From Pseudomonas sp. JUb42 (GTDB lineage: Bacteria; Pseudomonadota; Gammaproteobacteria; Pseudomonadales; Pseudomonadaceae): DNA of 64,000 bases. The first letter of the stretch is position 1. The number at the start of each line of letters is the position of its first letter. The DNA lies in the NCBI RefSeq assembly GCF_024807945.1, contig NZ_JANUFD010000005.1, positions 186,001-250,000 of the forward strand. The letters run 5' to 3'. Of the stretch, positions 56,457 through 64,000 are shown piece after piece. A program made the translations under genes and the position numbers. The notes beneath the pieces are model-generated. The model saw only the letters and a program-made list of their open reading frames with translations, was not told where the DNA came from and did not search any database.

Positions 56457-57227
56457 ATGAGTCTGCACGGCAAAACCGCACTGGTTACCGGCTCCACCAG
56501 CGGCATCGGCCTGGGCATTGCCCTGAGCCTGGCCAAGGCCGGCGCCAACCTGATTCTCAACGGCTTTGGCGATGCTTCGGCCGCACTGGCGCAAGTGCAG
56601 GCCTTCGGCGTCAAGGCCGGTCATCACGCGGCGGATGTCAGCAAGGCCGAGCAGATTGCCGAGATGATCGCCTACGCCGAAAGCGAGTTCGGCGGCGTGG
56701 ATATTCTGGTCAATAACGCCGGTATCCAGCATGTCGACGCGGTCGAGGACTTCCCCGTGGAGCGCTGGGATTCGATCATCGCGATCAATCTGTCCTCGGT
56801 GTTCCACAGCACGCGTCTTTGCCTGCCCGGCATGCGCAGCAAGAACTGGGGACGGATCATCAATATTGCCTCGGTGCACGGCCTCGTGGGCTCTACGGGT
56901 AAGGCCGCCTATGTCGCGGCCAAGCACGGGGTCATCGGCTTGACCAAAGTAGTCGGCCTGGAAACCGCAACTACGCCCATTACTTGCAACGCCATCTGCC
57001 CCGGCTGGGTGCTGACCCCGCTGGTGCAGCAACAGATCGACGCCCGGGGCGCGGCCACGGGGGATCTGGAACAGGCGAAAAATGAATTGTTGGCCGAGAA
57101 GCAACCGTCACTGGAGTTTGTTACGCCTTCGCAGCTGGGCGAACTGGTGCTGTTTCTGGCCAGCGAAGCCGGCAGCCAGGTACGCGGCGCGGCGTGGAAT
57201 GTGGATGGGGGGTGGTTGGCGCGATGA
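56457..57227 (+). CDS. bdhA: 3-hydroxybutyrate dehydrogenase
   Basis: 256 residues. The start SLHGKTALVTGSTSGIGLGI, LVNNAGIQHV near 90, the catalytic serine in NIASVHGLVGS near 142, and Tyr/Lys in YVAAKHG near 155 are characteristic of D-3-hydroxybutyrate dehydrogenase, including the VHGLVGS loop. It oxidises D-3-hydroxybutyrate to acetoacetate with NAD. GAGGAATTG lies before the ATG at 56457, ten bases past the permease stop, so the two genes form an operon. Confidence 0.93.
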   Translation: MSLHGKTALVTGSTSGIGLGIALSLAKAGANLILNGFGDASAALAQVQAFGVKAGHHAADVSKAEQIAEMIAYAESEFGGVDILVNNAGIQHVDAVEDFPVERWDSIIAINLSSVFHSTRLCLPGMRSKNWGRIINIASVHGLVGSTGKAAYVAAKHGVIGLTKVVGLETATTPITCNAICPGWVLTPLVQQQIDARGAATGDLEQAKNELLAEKQPSLEFVTPSQLGELVLFLASEAGSQVRGAAWNVDGGWLAR

Positions 57228-57241
57228 CGCTACACGCGCCC

Positions 57242-57338
57242 TTTGTGGGAGCGGATTCATCCGCGAAAGCGATGGCTCAGACGCTAAAAATGTGTCGGGA
57301 GTGCAGACCTCTTCGCGAATGAATTCGCTCCCACAAAA
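57242..57338. repeat. REP-like inverted repeat pair after bdhA
   Basis: TTTGTGGGAGCGGATTCATC plus CGCGAA and the reverse arm TTCGCGAATGAATTCGCTCC plus CACAAA bracket a 40-base centre. It sits between convergent genes and may protect both mRNA ends. Confidence 0.8.
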
Positions 57339-57374
57339 CTGCTCCCAGAGCGCTCACATCTTGCACTGATGCCC

Positions 57375-58544
57375 CTACCTCTCCAACCCATCATTCTCCC
57401 CCACCAACCCCCAATCCGCTGAATTGATATTGGTCGCCCCACGGGGCGCGCGAGGCGCGGCGGTCATGGTCGGTTTCACCCCGCCTTCGGTGTGCAGTTT
57501 CAGGCGCAGGCGCACGTTGTTGGCCGAATCGGCGTTCTTCAGCGCCTCTTCCTCACTGATCGCGCCCTCGACCACCAGGTCGAACAGCGCACTGTCAAAG
57601 GTCTGCATGCCCATGATCGACGACTTTTCCATCAAGGCCTTGAGCTCGCCGAATTCGTTACGCTGAATGAAGTCGCGCACCGTCGGCGTGCCCATCATCA
57701 CTTCCACGGCAGCCCGGCGCGACCCGTCATGGGTCTTGACCAGCCGCTGCGAGACGAACGCCTTGAGGTTGTTGCCCAAGTCATGCAGCAACTGCGGGCG
57801 GCGCTCTTCCGGGAAGAAGTTGATGATGCGGTCCAGCGCCTGGTTGGCGTTGTTGGCGTGCAGGGTGGAAATCGCCAGGTGACCGGTATCGGCAAACGCC
57901 AGCGCGTGCTCCATGGTTTCCCGGTCACGGATCTCGCCGATCAGGATCACATCCGGCGCCTGGCGCAGGGTATTTTTCAGCGCTGCATGGAAACTGCGGG
58001 TATCCACGCCGACTTCGCGCTGATTGATGATGGATTTCTTGTGCCGATGGATATATTCGACCGGGTCCTCGATGGTGATGATGTGGCCGCTGGCGTGACG
58101 GTTGCGGTAGTCGATCAGCGACGCCAGGGAAGTCGACTTACCCGAACCGGTGGCGCCGACGAACAGCACCAGACCGTGCTTTTCCATGATCACATCAAGC
58201 AGGATCGGTGGCAGGTGCAGGTCTTCAAAGCGCGGAATATCAAGCTTGATATTGCGCGCGACAATCGACACTTCGTTGCGCTGCATGAAGATATTGATGC
58301 GGAACCGGCCGATACCGGCCAGGGACACGGCCAGGTTCATTTCCAGCTCGCGGTGGAATTCGGCCCGCTGCTCTTCATCCATGAGGTTATCGGCAACGAT
58401 GGCCACTTCACCGGGCTTGAGCTTGTCAGTGCCGACCGGGCGCAGAACGCCATTGAACTTTGCGCAGGGCGGTGCGCCGGTGGAAAGATAGAGGTCCGAT
58501 CCATCCTGGCTGGCCAGAACCTTCAATAACGCCGGAAAATCCAT
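57375..58544 (-). CDS. PilT/PilU-family type IV pilus retraction ATPase
   Basis: 389 residues from the ATG at 58544. Visible are the N-terminal GSDLYLSTGAPPCAKFNG domain, Walker A FVGATGSGKSTSLA near residue 130, the Asp box IITIEDPVEYIH, Walker B APDVILIGEIRDRETMEHAL near 200 and the His box STLHANNANQALDRI. The reading follows P. aeruginosa PilU more closely than PilT. It stands alone, without pilT or other pilus genes, and ends in an unusual Pro/Ala-rich tail. It probably powers pilus retraction with proteins encoded elsewhere. Confidence 0.87.
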   Translation of the reverse strand: MDFPALLKVLASQDGSDLYLSTGAPPCAKFNGVLRPVGTDKLKPGEVAIVADNLMDEEQRAEFHRELEMNLAVSLAGIGRFRINIFMQRNEVSIVARNIKLDIPRFEDLHLPPILLDVIMEKHGLVLFVGATGSGKSTSLASLIDYRNRHASGHIITIEDPVEYIHRHKKSIINQREVGVDTRSFHAALKNTLRQAPDVILIGEIRDRETMEHALAFADTGHLAISTLHANNANQALDRIINFFPEERRPQLLHDLGNNLKAFVSQRLVKTHDGSRRAAVEVMMGTPTVRDFIQRNEFGELKALMEKSSIMGMQTFDSALFDLVVEGAISEEEALKNADSANNVRLRLKLHTEGGVKPTMTAAPRAPRGATNINSADWGLVGENDGLER

Positions 58545-58658
58545 AAACAACACCACAGAGATAAATGAGAAAGTCTTTGATCGCTACACTACCCACGGAC
58601 GCGCCTCGGCGTGACATCCGGCATAATGGCAGCCTTTTTTGACTGGCGATATTACGAA

Positions 58659-58934
58659 ATGAAAGCCCAGGCTAGACACATTCTGGTGAAGACCGCAGAA
58701 GAGGCGGAACAGCTCAAGCAACGCATCGCCAAAGGTGAGGCTTTTGACGTGCTGGCAAAAAAATACTCCACCTGCCCCTCCGGCAAACGCGGCGGGGATC
58801 TGGGTGAAGTACGCCCCGGCCAGATGGTCGGCGCCATCGATCAGGTGATTTTCAAAAAGCCCCTGCGCACCGTGCACGGGCCGGTCAAAAGCAAGTTTGG
58901 CTATCACCTGGTTCAGGTTTTTTATCGGGATTGA
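58659..58934 (+). CDS. Peptidyl-prolyl cis-trans isomerase, parvulin type
   Basis: 91 residues, one parvulin domain: QARHILVKTAEEAEQLKQRI, CPSGKRGGDLGEVRPGQMVG, VHGPVKSKFGYHLVQV. No signal peptide, so cytoplasmic. It resembles the PpiC-type protein at 47143-47424 throughout and is likely a paralogue. The ATG at 58659 is chosen because the domain begins there; the frame is open from 58611. Divergent from the PilT/PilU-like gene. Confidence 0.9.
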   Translation: MKAQARHILVKTAEEAEQLKQRIAKGEAFDVLAKKYSTCPSGKRGGDLGEVRPGQMVGAIDQVIFKKPLRTVHGPVKSKFGYHLVQVFYRD

Positions 58935-58970
58935 TCCAACACCACAATATCTTTTGACTCAAACGCACGT

Positions 58971-59062
58971 TGTGGGAGCGAATTCATTCGCGAATCAGGC
59001 AGCACGTCCGACGCATTTCTATCGTCTGAAATACTGCTTTCGCGAATGAATTCGCTCCCACA
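58971..59062. repeat. REP-like inverted repeat pair (GAATTCATTCGCGAA type)
   Basis: TGTGGGAGCGAATTCATTCG plus CGAA pairs with TTCGCGAATGAATTCGCTCC plus CACA. It lies between the convergent parvulin and chemoreceptor genes. Confidence 0.85.
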
Positions 59063-59090
59063 GATTCCTCCCTCACCCAACTCGACAGCG

Positions 59091-60716
59091 TCAAATCACG
59101 AACTTCGACACCATCACGTTGAGATCCACCGCCAGGCGCGAAAGCTCATGGCTGGCCGCGCTGGTCTGGTTGGCCCCCGCCGCCGACTGCGCCGCCAGAT
59201 CACGGATATTGACCAGGTTACGGTCTACCTCGCGAGACACTTGAGCCTGCTCCTCAGAGGCGCTGGCGATGACCAGGTTACGTTCGTTGATCTGGGAAAT
59301 CGCGTCGGTGATCTGCTCCAGTGCTTCACCGGCGGCCCGGGCCAGGGACAGGGTGGCCTGGGTACGCTGGGTGCTGCTGGCCATGGAGTCCACCGCCCCA
59401 CCGGTGCCGGTCTGGATGCCGGCAACCATTTGTTCGATTTCCCGGGTCGATTGCGCCGTGCGATGAGCCAGGGCGCGTACTTCGTCCGCTACCACGGCAA
59501 AGCCGCGGCCCGCCTCGCCTGCCCGCGCGGCCTCAATGGCCGCGTTCAGGGCCAGCAGGTTGGTCTGCTCGGCGATGGAGCGAATCACGTCCAGCACCTT
59601 GCCGATGTCCCGCCCTTGTGTAGCCAGGCCTTCTACAAGCCCGGAGGTCGCGTGGATATCCTGAGCCATGGACTGAATCGACTTGACCGTCTCAAGCACC
59701 TTGTCGCGGCCCTGGCGGGCGGTCTGGTTGGATTGTTGCGACGCCTCGGAAGTCGATACCGCGTTGCGCGCCACTTCCTCGACCGCTGCGGTCATTTCGT
59801 TGACCGCCGTGGCCGCCTGCTCGATTTCATCGTTCTGCTGTTGCAGCCCGCGTGAAGACTCTTCCGTCACCGCGCTGAGTTCAGTGGCGGCCGACGCCAG
59901 TTGCGTGGCCGAACCGGAGATCTGCTCGATGGTTTGACGAAGGTTGCCTTGCATGACGGTCAACGCAGCGAGCAGGCGCGCAGGTTCATCGCCGCCGTCA
60001 ACCTCGATTGGCCGGGTCAGATTGCCTTCGGAAATTGCCTGGGCGGCGCGTAAGGCCCGCTCCAGCGGCACGACAATGCTGCGGGTGAGAATCCATGCCA
60101 GCAATACCGTCAGCAATACCGCCAAGGCACAGACGCCGATAATCGCCAGGTTGGCCCGATCATAGTTGCCCCCGGCTAAAGCGGATGCCTGTTTGGCGCC
60201 GTCCTTATTAATGGCAACGAGTTTATTAAGTTGCTCGCCGAGCAAGTCGGTGTGCTCTTTGAGACGCGTATTGATTAGAGTTCGCATTTCCTCGAGCTTG
60301 TCCTGATGGGACAAATCCAGGACCTGTTGCTGAATCAACATATAGCTTTTCAGGGTCGCATCGAATTGAAGGGTGACTTGTTTTTCCTCACCATCGGAAG
60401 GCAAGGCCTCATAACTTTCCGTGGCCTTCTGCAACTTGCCGATCAATTCACGGATGCGCTCATCGGTTTGCCGCAGCGCTTCCGGCTCGCGATTGATCAG
60501 CGTGCGAAAAGCGGTGATACGCAGGCGCAGAGCGTTCTCAGTCATGTCACCGAGAAAGCCGATGCTGGGCAGCATGTTGGTCTCCATATCGGTGGTGGCC
60601 TGGCGGATGACGGACATCCGGTTGACGGCAAAAAGCCCCAGAGCAATGACCAGCAAGGCAATAAAGGCAAACCCCAGGAATGCACGCGGCGCGATATTCA
60701 TATTGCGTATCGACAT
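59091..60716 (-). CDS. Methyl-accepting chemotaxis protein
   Basis: 541 residues: TM1 (about 12-32, [20 protein letters not shown]), a periplasmic four-helix-bundle sensor (about 33-188), TM2 (about 190-212, [21 protein letters not shown]), HAMP (about 213-265) and a signalling domain to the end with the hairpin-tip motif [20 protein letters not shown] and [19 protein letters not shown]. It senses an unknown small molecule and controls CheA. No CheBR-tethering pentapeptide is seen at the C-terminus (MVSKFVI). The ligand is not predictable from the 4HB domain. Confidence 0.93.
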   Translation of the reverse strand: MSIRNMNIAPRAFLGFAFIALLVIALGLFAVNRMSVIRQATTDMETNMLPSIGFLGDMTENALRLRITAFRTLINREPEALRQTDERIRELIGKLQKATESYEALPSDGEEKQVTLQFDATLKSYMLIQQQVLDLSHQDKLEEMRTLINTRLKEHTDLLGEQLNKLVAINKDGAKQASALAGGNYDRANLAIIGVCALAVLLTVLLAWILTRSIVVPLERALRAAQAISEGNLTRPIEVDGGDEPARLLAALTVMQGNLRQTIEQISGSATQLASAATELSAVTEESSRGLQQQNDEIEQAATAVNEMTAAVEEVARNAVSTSEASQQSNQTARQGRDKVLETVKSIQSMAQDIHATSGLVEGLATQGRDIGKVLDVIRSIAEQTNLLALNAAIEAARAGEAGRGFAVVADEVRALAHRTAQSTREIEQMVAGIQTGTGGAVDSMASSTQRTQATLSLARAAGEALEQITDAISQINERNLVIASASEEQAQVSREVDRNLVNIRDLAAQSAAGANQTSAASHELSRLAVDLNVMVSKFVI

Positions 60717-61313
60717 GGCATCGGTCTCTTCATAAATTCAGCAGAGAGCATCCGTGCAACAACCAGAGTGGAGGACCTCAAGGTCCTTTCGATCATGCGA
60801 GCGCGACTATTAACAGAGTCCCCGGCGCTGTAATAACCTTATCGGTCATTCTTTAAACTTCCTCCAGTCAAAAACCAAATATATTTTTTGACGTCAATTA
60901 ATTCCGGTAACACCCTGCAACAAGCATTAATGCTTAGGCAGTCATTAGTTAAGCAACTTTTGATTGGCAAGTGGGCAAATGGGCGCGCAAACGATCAACC
61001 TGGAAAAGCTCCTCTTGAGCCCGGCAAAGCCACTGGCCAAGCGCCATCTCCCCGGCTAGAACGCAAAGAATCTTTGCCTGCGCAATTAAATAACCATCAG
61101 GAATATAGGAGTTGATGCGCGTCAAAAAATGAGAATTTTTTCCATTGAACCCAGGGAATTCTTTCTGATATACCTTTTACAGTGCTACGTTTAGTTTCCA
61201 TCCGGTCTGATCAGATTCGCGCTTTGGCCAAGGGCCAGGTGGGGTGTCTGGCAGATCGCGCCTTTCGTTATTGGAGCTCGTAAATTGTTCGATTGAATTC
61301 AGAAGGTGGGCCC
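60717..61313. other. Long AT-rich intergenic region
   Basis: About 600 bases, clearly richer in A and T than the flanks, separate the chemoreceptor and DUF1652 genes. It contains an A/T palindrome-like tract (AAAAAATGAGAATTTTTTCC at 61125-61144) and a possible 75-codon ORF (listed separately). No RNA gene or operator was recognised with confidence. Confidence 0.5.
60888..61115 (+). CDS. Doubtful small ORF in AT-rich gap
   Basis: A 75-codon frame from TTG at 60888 (or ATG at 60930) reading LQQALMLRQSLVKQLLIGKW followed by a Pro/Lys/Glu-rich tail. There is no clear ribosome site and no recognised family. Codon use is less GC-biased at third positions than neighbouring genes. It may be a small basic peptide or chance. 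Confidence 0.2.
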   Translation: MTSINSGNTLQQALMLRQSLVKQLLIGKWANGRANDQPGKAPLEPGKATGQAPSPRLERKESLPAQLNNHQEYRS

Positions 61314-61580
61314 ATGAATAGAGCCATGAGTAAAGTCACGTTCCCCAACGCCTGTCAGCTGATGCGCTGGTATTTCCATCCGGTGGGCTTCGAGGCCAAC
61401 ATGGATGCTCCCAGTAGCATGGTGGCGCGACTTTTTGATCGTGCCAGCGGCGAGACCCTCATAGCCATTGCCGGCCTGCCCTGTTCAACCGTAATGAATG
61501 CCTCCGATGTCGAAGTCATTATCGAAGCCATAGAGGCCGAACTGGAACTCTTTCCCTCACAAAGCGCCCGACTCTCCTGA
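61314..61580 (+). CDS. DUF1652-family small protein
   Basis: 88 residues from the ATG at 61314, which has AGAAGGTGG upstream. The chain FPNACQLMRWYFHPVGFEAN, ARLFDRASGETLIAIAGLPC and SDVEVIIEAIEAELELF resembles the DUF1652 family, small proteins seen mainly in Pseudomonas, with no known function. No signal peptide or membrane segment. Monocistronic; convergent with the helicase gene. Confidence 0.75.
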   Translation: MNRAMSKVTFPNACQLMRWYFHPVGFEANMDAPSSMVARLFDRASGETLIAIAGLPCSTVMNASDVEVIIEAIEAELELFPSQSARLS

Positions 61581-61605
61581 ACCATCGGGCTAACCAATAA
61601 GGGCG

Positions 61606-64000
61606 TCAGGCGACGCCCTTGCTCTGCGCATTGTTGCGCAAGTCCTCGAAAAACGCCCTGTCCGTCGCGATCCGGTCCGAAGCCTTGGCCACGTTCGCCG
61701 CGTCACCGCCTGCGCTATCGATAAACCAGTAGCAATGACGTACTGCACGGGTAATCGCGACGTAGGCCAGACGCAGGACTTCATCCTGCTGCGCCTTGTC
61801 GTAGGGCTCAGCCTCCCCTGCAGCGCCTAGCCCGGCCAGGCGATAGACCTGATTCTTGTAGGGCGAGCGCGTCAGGTGCTGACAGTCACCCAACAGGAAC
61901 ACCGCATCGGCCTGCAAGCCTTTGGAGCTGTGGTAGCTCAGTTGCTTGAAGCGCCGCAGCTGCGGCGCCTGCCCCTGGTCGAAGTCGATCAGCGCCTGCA
62001 ACTCGGGGCTGAACGAAGCCTTCTCGCTGTTCTTGCGATACAGCAGCAGGATGGAATCGCCGTCGTGGTAATGCTCGAGCACGCGCTGGCTTAACACCTG
62101 ATCATCCCGATCCAGCACCGTGACCGGCAGCAGTTCCTGTGCAGCGCCCGCCGCCTTGGCTTTTTTCCCGGCAATGGCCGGCGCCGCGCGGACGATATGC
62201 TCGGCAGCATCGATGATGTGCTGATGGCTGCGGTAGTTGTCGCTGAGCATGACCCTGGTCGTGGCCGGGGAGGAAAACGCCTTGGGGAACTCCATGAAGT
62301 ATTTCGGCGAGCTGCCGCGCCAGCCGTAGATCGACTGCCAGTCGTCGCCCACGCACAGCAGCGACGAGCGTTGCGCCGTACGCCCAACGTGCGTGGCCGG
62401 ACCACGACTACGGATTTCCCGCAGGCTGGCGCGCAGCCATGAGACGATCTGCGGTGACACGTCCTGGAACTCGTCGATCATCAAATGGGCCAGCGGACGC
62501 AATACCTCATTGCTCACCAGTTTGAGGTTCTCCGGCGTGTTTTCACCGAACAGGGCGAACATGCGGTTATAGGTCATCACCGGCGGGGACTGATCCAGCA
62601 GGTGATCCTCGAAAGCTTTCCAGAACAGGCTCAGGGCCTCAAAGAAAAACCGGTCGGGGTCGTCACTGGCAAAACTCATCTCGGCGACGGCTGCCGGTAC
62701 ATCCAGACCGAGGTTCTCGATAAAGCTGGCGGCGGCGACAAAACAGTCAAGCAATGGCGCCGCACTCAACTCGCCCTTGAGCTTGTAATCAAACCCAGGC
62801 CCGGCCACCGCCTGTTCGGCCAGCGCGGCGGGCAGGCGCTTGATATCTTGATACTTATCCAACCATATCAATGGTTTATCGCAGAAAGCTTGAAACAGGG
62901 TACGCTTTATCACCCATTCTGCCCAGACCGGCAATTTAGCTCCGGAACGCTTCATTTGCTGGTCTTCAGTACCATCAAAACCCAACACAACCCAGGCATC
63001 CAGCTCTTCTAGATAGCCATGAACACAGAATGAAAATCCATTTATTTCAAATACTTGCCGCTTAGACTTAATGCCTTTTATCGGCCAACAACCCGCACGG
63101 AACCACAAGTCTTCGACGATATCGCACAACTCTTCATCCCGTTTCGAGGATAGCTCGGTGACCGCCATGCGCTTCTGCACATCAGGGTGGTCCCTTTCCA
63201 GGGCCTTGAGCTGTAAGGCATGGCGATACAGGGGCAGCATGACTTCGCGAAAACGCTGATTTTGCGCGTACAGATCCCGATAGCACAGATTCATCTGCTG
63301 GCGCTGGGCGTCGTTGATGCGCAGGTCAAATGGATTGCTGTCAGCGAGCGCTTCGTTGCTGCTGCCGAGGTTCTCGAAGGCGTGCAGTTGGGCGAAACCC
63401 GGCAGGCTGCGCACCAGGGGCAAGATGCGCGAATGGAAGGTCCTGACCAGCTCACGGGCCTGACGCGGGTCCAGACTATGCCCCCACAGGGCCATCACTT
63501 CGATCAGCTTGTTGATGAAGTCTCGGCGCGACTCGCGGGTAAAGGTCACCACCGTCATGGAGTCCAGTTCGAACCCCAGATAGTGGTGCAGCAACATGAT
63601 GCGCAGCACCAGCGAGGTCGACTTGCCCGCACCCGCCCCGGCAATCACGTAGGTAGACGGCGTATCACTGAAGATCATCTTCCATTGCGCGGCGCTGGGT
63701 TGGGCGTGAGGGGGCAGCTTGAGCGCAACGTCGGCCTTGATCTGCTTGCGCAATTCCGGGGTCAGGGCCAGGCGCCAGTCGTCGAACAGGTGATCGTCGA
63801 CCTTGGGCCCGCGATGCACGTCAGGCCGGGTATCGCGAATCAGCAACACCTGGCGCCCTTCCTCGATACCATCCCGGCGCCCTTCGGCATACCCCTCGTC
63901 CATGCCTTCCAGATGACCATCGAGGTAGCCATCGGCACGCCCCTGACGCCAGGACGGTACGTGCTGGGCGCGCAGGCCATTGAGACCGCGCCCGACCAAC
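61606..64000 (-). CDS. UvrD/Rep-like DNA helicase, truncated at window edge
   Basis: About 798 residues are visible and the frame is open to the edge, so the true start probably lies outside. Superfamily 1 motifs: Walker A AGAGAGKSTSL near residue 120, Ia VVTFTRESRRDF, II LMIDEFQDVSPQ, III GDDWQSIYGWRGS, and a C-terminal VFLLGDCQHLTR with YVAITRAVRHCYWF. An N-terminal stretch of acidic glycine repeats (RADGYLDGHLEGMDEGYAEG) precedes the helicase core and is unusual for UvrD. Likely a 3'-5' helicase in repair or recombination; exact role unknown. Confidence 0.85.
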   Translation of the reverse strand, partial: LVGRGLNGLRAQHVPSWRQGRADGYLDGHLEGMDEGYAEGRRDGIEEGRQVLLIRDTRPDVHRGPKVDDHLFDDWRLALTPELRKQIKADVALKLPPHAQPSAAQWKMIFSDTPSTYVIAGAGAGKSTSLVLRIMLLHHYLGFELDSMTVVTFTRESRRDFINKLIEVMALWGHSLDPRQARELVRTFHSRILPLVRSLPGFAQLHAFENLGSSNEALADSNPFDLRINDAQRQQMNLCYRDLYAQNQRFREVMLPLYRHALQLKALERDHPDVQKRMAVTELSSKRDEELCDIVEDLWFRAGCWPIKGIKSKRQVFEINGFSFCVHGYLEELDAWVVLGFDGTEDQQMKRSGAKLPVWAEWVIKRTLFQAFCDKPLIWLDKYQDIKRLPAALAEQAVAGPGFDYKLKGELSAAPLLDCFVAAASFIENLGLDVPAAVAEMSFASDDPDRFFFEALSLFWKAFEDHLLDQSPPVMTYNRMFALFGENTPENLKLVSNEVLRPLAHLMIDEFQDVSPQIVSWLRASLREIRSRGPATHVGRTAQRSSLLCVGDDWQSIYGWRGSSPKYFMEFPKAFSSPATTRVMLSDNYRSHQHIIDAAEHIVRAAPAIAGKKAKAAGAAQELLPVTVLDRDDQVLSQRVLEHYHDGDSILLLYRKNSEKASFSPELQALIDFDQGQAPQLRRFKQLSYHSSKGLQADAVFLLGDCQHLTRSPYKNQVYRLAGLGAAGEAEPYDKAQQDEVLRLAYVAITRAVRHCYWFIDSAGGDAANVAKASDRIATDRAFFEDLRNNAQSKGVA

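Noticed and set aside
54962-56614. Minus-strand frame of 550 codons opposite gntP-bdhA
   Set aside because: The overlapped plus-strand genes are well supported. The antisense product is Gln/His/Asp-rich without any domain.

Overview
The window looks like chromosome of a fluorescent Pseudomonas (P. fluorescens group). The basis is gacA with a TTG start next to uvrC and pgsA, a complete fpvGHJKCDEF-type ferri-siderophore operon, a Pseudomonas-type DUF1652 protein, an hbcR-gntP-bdhA block and many REP-like inverted repeats of the GTGGGAGC...GCTCCCAC type. There is no integrase, transposase, CRISPR array, rRNA or prophage block. Product names come from reading motifs and family resemblance; no database search was run.

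Layout. 1-7.0 kb: an edge-truncated TetR regulator divergent from a nitronate monooxygenase, the molybdate importer modABC behind a perfect ModE-like palindrome, a small XRE regulator and a UvrA2-type ABC ATPase. 7.1-11.3 kb: tRNA-Leu(UAA), five poorly characterised envelope or membrane proteins, tRNA-Cys(GCA). 11.5-21.3 kb: LysR with a short-chain dehydrogenase, a periplasmic molybdenum aldehyde oxidoreductase (paoABC type), a second LysR, an MFS exporter and a Gfo/Idh/MocA oxidoreductase. 21.4-31.9 kb: an iron-signalling and siderophore-uptake locus (FecI-type sigma, FecR-type regulator, FpvA-like TonB receptor, then fpvG-H-J-K-C-D-E-F). 31.9-38.5 kb: xylose utilisation (xylR, xylA, xylFGH) without a xylulokinase gene. 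38.7-43.7 kb: tRNA-Gly(GCC), pgsA, an inserted LysR/reductase pair, uvrC, gacA. 43.9-47.4 kb: an XRE/Cro-like divergent pair, a carbon-nitrogen hydrolase, a DAHP synthase preceded by two small aromatic-rich leader ORFs and an attenuator, and a parvulin. 47.7-53.3 kb: a YejABEF-like peptide ABC importer. 53.3-57.2 kb: D-3-hydroxybutyrate use (HbcR, GntP permease, BdhA) with visible enhancer-like palindromes and a -24/-12 promoter. 57.4-64 kb: an orphan PilT/PilU-type ATPase, a second parvulin, a chemoreceptor, a DUF1652 protein and an edge-truncated UvrD-like helicase.

Two things stand out. First, the DAHP synthase leader: a 47-codon peptide ending in a dense Phe/Tyr/Trp run, a strong intrinsic terminator, then a second 49-codon Tyr-rich ORF with its own ribosome site just before the enzyme gene. 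Second, the usual Pseudomonas string gacA-uvrC-pgsA-tRNA-Gly-tRNA-Cys-tRNA-Leu keeps its order and strand here but is spread over about 36 kb, with accessory metabolism filling three separate gaps.

How the genes may work together: molybdate import (modABC) could feed the molybdenum oxidoreductase 10 kb away. The sigma/anti-sigma/receptor set should sense the same ferric siderophore that the fpv operon reduces and recycles in the periplasm. HbcR probably activates gntP-bdhA through the palindromes around a REP pair. GacA is the response regulator of the global Gac/Rsm system, but its sensor kinase is not in this window.
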